The translations under genes were made by a program, and so were the position numbers. A stretch of 45,000 bases of DNA from Neocallimastix lanati (nom. inval.). Lineage: Eukaryota > Neocallimastigomycota > Neocallimastigomycetes > Neocallimastigales > Neocallimastigaceae. Position 1 is the stretch's first letter, and each line of letters starts with the position of its first letter. The notes beneath the pieces were generated by a model. That model did no database searches. It saw only the letters and a list, made by a program, of their open reading frames with translations, and was not told where the DNA came from. The stretch lies in contig JACVTC010000033.1 in assembly GCA_016946835.1 (NCBI GenBank), positions 430,001 through 475,000 on the forward strand, written 5' to 3'. Positions 40,176 to 45,000 of the stretch are shown piece after piece.

Positions 40176-40971
40176 TATGAATGACTAAAAGTTTGTAATA
40201 ATTTTCTTAAAAATAATATATTTAAATATATATTTATTAATATTGATATATTTTGATACCAAGAACATAATAATTAAATTATTAATTAAAATTAGCTATA
40301 TATCCAAATTATTTGGAAATAGTAGTTATTTTATAAAAATATAAAATAAAAAAAAAAAATTATTAATTTCTTTCCGAAATAACTTTATATTTATTCTTTA
40401 TATTAAAACTATCATTTAAATTACATTTTCAATTATATGATGTTGACTATTTAAATATTAATATAAAAATTTTAAAATAATGTTACTAATTAAATATATT
40501 ATATAGAAATTATAAAAACATTTTTTTATTATACTTTATTATATATAATTCTTTAAATAAAAAAAATTTAAAAAATAAAAAAATAATAATAAAAATATTT
40601 TACTATATTTATTTAAAATATATCAAACGATTAAAATTATATATATTAGTGCTTTATTTTAATAATTAATAAAACAGTGTAAAGTATAAATGAAAGATTT
40701 GTGTATATACAATATATTTTTTCATTTTAAGAGGTTATTTATTTATTTATTTATCTACTTGTTTATTTATTTATTATTTATTTATTTATTATTTATTTAT
40801 TTATTTATTATTTATTATTAATTTATTTATTTATTTTTCTATTTATTTATTTATTTATTTTTCTATTTATTTAATTATAGCATTAAAATCATAACATGAT
40901 ACAACAAATTTAAAGAAAAAATAAATAAATAAATAAATAAATAAATAAAAATTTAAAAAAAATTTAAAAAA
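40101..40971. other. Convergent intergenic region between the ZFC3H1-like gene and ATG5
   Basis: Tail-to-tail spacer with no supported gene. It holds an A run of about 31 (40141-40171), AT-rich DNA, an ATTT/ATTTATT array at 40735-40880 and an AAAT array (aataaataaata) at 40918-40950. Poly(A) signals for both genes are probably here but cannot be singled out among the many aataaa motifs. Confidence 0.55.
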
Positions 40972-41566
40972 TTAAACTTCTTTTTGTTTTAAAACAATAT
41001 GAAGCCAATTATCTGGATAAGAAAGATATTGACCGAGCCATAACAATGGTGTATCAAGTGATACATTTATTCCATGAAGAATATATTGATAATTAATATC
41101 TTCCAAATTTTTATCAGAAAAAATTTCTTTACACCAATCGTTAATCAAATCTCTTAATGTTACATTTTCATCACTTATATTTGCTTATTTTTTATATTAT
41201 AGAATTTATATATATATATATATGTATGTATTAACTTTTCTAAATTCATAAATATGTTTATTTTTTTTTTAATAAAAATTTATTATATGTTTATTTTTTT
41301 TTTAATAAAAATTAAAATTTATTTCATTTATTTATTCATTTATCTATACCATATTTTTCCTGAATTACTGTATCATTAATGTATAACCTCGCAGAAATAT
41401 TTGACCAAGGCATAATATTTAATAATTTGATGTTTATATTCCAAAAATCTTTAAATTTTGCTATATGTCAAGTATTATGGAAATAATTATAATAGTTAAA
41501 ATTTTGATAATCATATATAAATAGACAGATAGAAAAATATATTAATTTTAAATGCTTTTTGTTTTT

Positions 41567-41598
<32 letters not shown>

Positions 41599-42326
41599 TG
41601 TATTCTTATAATATATTAAAAGAATATATAATAAATTTATGATTATATAAATATTATTAATAATATCAGATATATCTACATTGACATAAACTATCCCAAA
41701 GTATTTTCTGATCATCTAAAGAGAGACACATTACTTTATTTGCATTTCCATATCTCATATAATCCGACTAAAATATATAACGTTATTATCAGTTAAATTC
41801 AATAATAAACATTTTATATTAATAATTTATGAATAATGTTTTAAATTTTACATACTTCTTTCAAAGTTGTGAAATAAGTATCTTTTATAGTATCCAAATC
41901 TTTGATTTTTATTAACTTTTCCTTCGGGAAATTTGAAAAATGAATTGTTATTTCCCATGGTAAACCAAGTTTATCTGAATTTTGAGATTGATTAATGTTT
42001 GTATTGTCATATATATCATATAGTAAACCAACAGGATAATGACTTTTTTTTTTTTTTAATAAAAATAGGGAGAATAAAAAATAAATTCATTAATATTTAA
42101 AGAAATATAAGTATAATTATTTAATATTTCAATCATTGTTGAACTTTTTAGAAACTTTACAATTTCAATGGAATATCATTGTAAGAAAACCAGATGTCTT
42201 CTTCGTTTTCTATTATATGTCTATCTATGAAGTATTTCGCTATTTGTTTAAAATAAATTGGAAAATAAGAACAACGGGGTATATTAGCCTTTTTATAACA
42301 ATAAGTATAAAATAAATTATTTATTC

Positions 42327-42394
<68 letters not shown>

Positions 42395-42917
42395 ATCGTA
42401 AAAATATTAAATTTTATTAGTATTATTTATCATTTTAAAATTATTTCAATAATTGTAATTGCAATTTATATTAGATTTATTATTAACTTCATGAAATAAA
42501 AATAATAATAAATATTATTATATTATATAAAAATTAAATATTATTATAATAAATTATTATAATTATTAAAATAAACAAATAGAAGTATAAAATGTTCATT
42601 AATTTAATTTTTATTAAAATTAAAATAAGACATTAATACTAAATGCTATATATTTACATTATATATATTTGTTTTGTTCTTTTATATATATATATGAATA
42701 ATGAAAATATTTATATATATATATATTATTATTATTATTTAAATAATTTATTTCTTACATAATATACTGGCTCATAATTAATACTTTCAGGTATTTTGGA
42801 TTTATCATTTTCAGCTATTACAAATTTTACAGGAAGTATTCCGTTAAAAACTTTTTCTCTTACATTTTCAAATGGATAAATATTCTCTTCAGATTCTGTA
42901 GTATTTTCACTTTCCAT
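40972..42917 (-). CDS. ATG5: Autophagy protein 5 (Atg5)
   Basis: Model: complement(join(40972..41183,41350..41460,41680..41767,41856..42042,42161..42288,42759..42917)), 294 residues, the same length class as known Atg5 (275-300). All phases fit. Hallmarks in order: VREKVFNGILPVKFV at the N-terminus; PVYYANIPRCSYFPIY across the first intron; DIWFSYNDIPLKFHYPVGLL, where most relatives have Trp in place of this Phe; LGLPWEITIHFSNFP; TLKESDYMRYGN, with Lys157 at the position of the Atg12-accepting lysine; then WDSLC, FKDFWNIN and MPWSNISARLYI. The C-terminus is YILHGINVSLDTPLLWLG, QYLSYPDNWLHIVL. In the pathway, Atg12 is linked to Atg5 by Atg7/Atg10, and the conjugate with Atg16 promotes Atg8 lipidation on the phagophore. 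The start is the only ATG of exon 1 in frame and precedes a short acidic leader. Confidence 0.95.
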
Positions 42918-42979
42918 TTTTTTTAAAATATTATTTCAATTTTAAATTTATTTTTCAGGTATGATATAATATATATATA

Positions 42980-43011
<32 letters not shown>

Positions 43012-43095
43012 GAATATAAAGCTTTCAATTTTTTCTATTTAATAATATTTATTATTTATTTTTGTTATTTCCTTTTTTATTGATTAATATTATTG

Positions 43096-44075
43096 GTAGT
43101 TAATAAAAATTTAATAAAAAAATAATTTTATATAAAATTAATATTTTTTCTATTCTATGTCTAATATTTATATATTTTAATTTCTTTATGAAAAATAAAC
43201 CTTTATATAATTATATAAATTTATGTAACATCATAAATTAATGTATTGAATCATACTTTAATTGATTTACATAAATTTATAAATAAAATATATTCATTAA
43301 AAAATATTAAATTGAAATTTCAAAGAATAACCTCAAAATTTTCTGTATAAAAAGTAGAAGTAGTGAAATTTATATTTAATTAATAATAATATAACAATAA
43401 TAAAATAAATCAAGACCTATAATGTAAAGAAAATAATTGCATAAATCATTAATTTAAATATAATGAATTTAAATCACGAAAAAGCTTTTAATTGAAATTT
43501 CAAAGAAAGATCTCAAAATCCTTCTCAATAAAAAGTAAAAGTAGTAAATTTTATAATTAATTAATAAAAATATAACAATAAATTAAATAATTTAAATATA
43601 AAATAATTAAATGTATGTTTAAAATATATTTAACACATAGTAAATAAATTGAATTAGAAAATTAGGCCTAGTTATAACAAAATTAATCATATTGAAATAA
43701 ATTAATTTAATATAAAAACTTTTAAATGTATTTAATGATAAATTATTATAAATGTTTAGTTTGAAAATAGTAAAGTATATAGAATAAGTAAATTTCCTAG
43801 TATAGACTAAAGTTAAATATCATAAAGAGATTTCATTCGAAAAGTTTTAATAAAATAATTTTTACTTTTAGCAAATGTTATTTATTTGTGTTAAAAATAT
43901 ATTTTATAATGTTCAAAAATATATATTAATATAATTTTAATTTATTGCTAGGTAAACCTAAATTTAATTAATATAATTTTTTTTTAAAAATTTAATAAAA
44001 AAAATAATTTTATATAAATAAAATTAATTTACAAAAAAATTTTCTATATCTAATATTTTGTATATTTTGAATTTA
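43096..44075 (+). repeat. Second pair of direct repeats about 880 bp apart
   Basis: The segment aaaatttaataaaaaaataa, with ttttatataaa-attaat, then ttttctat, tctaatatttt and tatattttaattt, occurs at about 43104-43185 and again at about 43986-44072, in the same orientation. The first 180-bp-period pair lies between them. Confidence 0.65.
43311..43590 (+). repeat. Direct duplication, about 100-bp copies with a 180-bp period
   Basis: Copies at 43311-43410 and 43491-43590 both begin attgaaatttcaaagaa, continue with ctcaaaat...ataaaaagta, aagtagt and attaattaataa, and end ataacaataa. They differ by scattered substitutions and small indels, so the duplication is not recent. Confidence 0.8.
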
Positions 44076-44089
44076 TTTAATTAATTAAT

Positions 44090-44249
44090 TATTTATTTAT
44101 TTATTATTTATTTATTTATTATTTATTTATTTATTATTTATTTATTTATTATTTATTTATTTATTATTTATTTATTATTTATTTATTTATTATTTATTTA
44201 TTTATTTATTTATTATTTATTTATTTATTTATTTATTATTTATTTATTT

Positions 44250-44337
<88 letters not shown>

Positions 44338-44340
44338 TTT
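44090..44340. repeat. (ATTT)n satellite with periodic TATT interruptions
   Basis: About 250 bp of atttattt units. The first two thirds have a regular higher-order pattern in which every two to four units lose one base (tttattatttat). The last third is a pure tetranucleotide run. Confidence 0.95.
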
Positions 44341-44747
44341 TAAGTAATAAAAAATATTTGACTACTTACAAACTATGAACTATATAGTAAATAATTAATA
44401 TGCTTTTAACCCTTTGATGTATTATTAATTTTAATTTTATATCACAAGTTTAAAAAATAAAAATTTATTCATTTTAATATTTAATGATAATTCTTAAAAA
44501 TTATTAAAGAGTATATATTTATTCATTAAGATTTCAAATCTATAAATTATTTTTTTTTCTATGTAAATATATAAATAGAATTATTTTAATATTTGAATAT
44601 AAAATGAATCAACCAAAATTTTGTAGATATATAAATATAAAATGATATAGGTTATTATAAAAAATATTTATTTTACAAAATTTTTTCCATTAAATTTATT
44701 TTAAATCTTTTTAAATAATATTTACAATAAAATGAGAATAGTTAAGT

Positions 44748-45000
44748 ATGGAAGAAATCAAAAAATTCATTAATGAACAAGAAAAAATCCTCTATAATGA
44801 ATTAAATGAATTAAGTCTTGATGTAAGTAATTTCTTTAAATTAATAAATAAAAATAAATCCATATATATACAATGTTTTTGAATTAAGGAAATTAATTTT
44901 TTTTATTATACGTCAAATTCCATATGAAATTCCAATTAAATATAAAATAAAAAAGTTCGAATCATTAATTTAATACTTTTATAATTAATATTAAATTTAT
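44748..45000 (+). CDS. First exon of a gene continuing beyond the window
   Basis: ATG at 44748 opens a 25-codon exon (44748..44822; MEEIKKFINEQEKILYNELN then ELSLD) that ends at a consensus GTAAGT donor in phase 0. The remaining 178 bp appear to be intron. A second ATG at 44732 (ATGAGAATAG) is in another frame and soon stops. The peptide is an acidic, probably helical N-terminus with no recognisable family. The exon call rests on the start, the codon bias and the perfect donor only. Confidence 0.55.

Larger units (their letters stand above)
42918..44747. other. Intergenic region upstream of ATG5 and of the last gene, with duplicated segments
   Basis: It must contain the ATG5 promoter and that of the gene starting at 44748. 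Seen here: a T run at 42983-43010; a 100-bp segment present twice at 43311-43410 and 43491-43590; another segment present twice at about 43096-43185 and 43971-44075; and a long ATTT satellite at 44090-44340. No coding frame with splice sites was found. Confidence 0.6.

Overview
This is a very AT-rich eukaryotic window. Coding sequence uses almost only A/T-ending codons, genes carry many short GT-AG introns, and non-coding DNA is full of A/T homopolymers, AAT/ATT microsatellites and Asn codon runs. A DEP-DH-PH-CNH Rho exchange factor is a fungal architecture. Together with the extreme base composition, this makes an early-diverging zoosporic fungus, most likely an anaerobic gut fungus (Neocallimastigomycota), the best guess. 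That assignment is inferred; a dictyostelid-like genome is the main alternative. I could run no searches. Gene models were built by hand from reading frames, splice sites and phase continuity.

Layout, left to right. (1) <1-5534 minus: Rom2-type RhoGEF, four exons, C-terminus beyond the window. (2) 5535-9885: gene-free, repeat-rich DNA with a large imperfect inverted repeat and a coding-like fragment. (3) 9886-12788 minus: a six-exon gene joining a SHANK-type SPN (FERM-F0-like) domain to about six ankyrin repeats and a proline-rich tail. (4) 15959-17576 plus: seven-exon coiled-coil protein. (5) 17927-20411 minus: a 13-exon, 461-residue ankyrin plus pseudokinase protein that reads as integrin-linked kinase (ILK). 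(6) about 20940-24218 plus: decayed Ty1/copia retrotransposon. (7) 24806-31157 minus: 25-exon, 1,208-residue CPSF-A/DDB1/SF3B3-superfamily propeller protein. (8) 31768-40100 plus: a gene of about 2,006 residues resembling ZFC3H1/Red1, with a CCCH finger and HAT-like helical repeats. Its reading frame is restored only by an apparent one-nucleotide exon. (9) 40972-42917 minus: six-exon ATG5. (10) 44748 onward: first exon of another gene.

Functionally the window mixes Rho/cell-wall signalling, autophagy (Atg12-Atg5 conjugation), nuclear RNA surveillance (ZFC3H1-like) and a CPSF-A family scaffold. The most unexpected content is two proteins with animal adhesion-complex architectures, SHANK-like SPN-ankyrin and ILK-like pseudokinase, about 5 kb apart in what appears to be a fungus. 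Genes 7 and 8 share a 610-bp divergent promoter region. Genes 4/5 and 8/9 converge.
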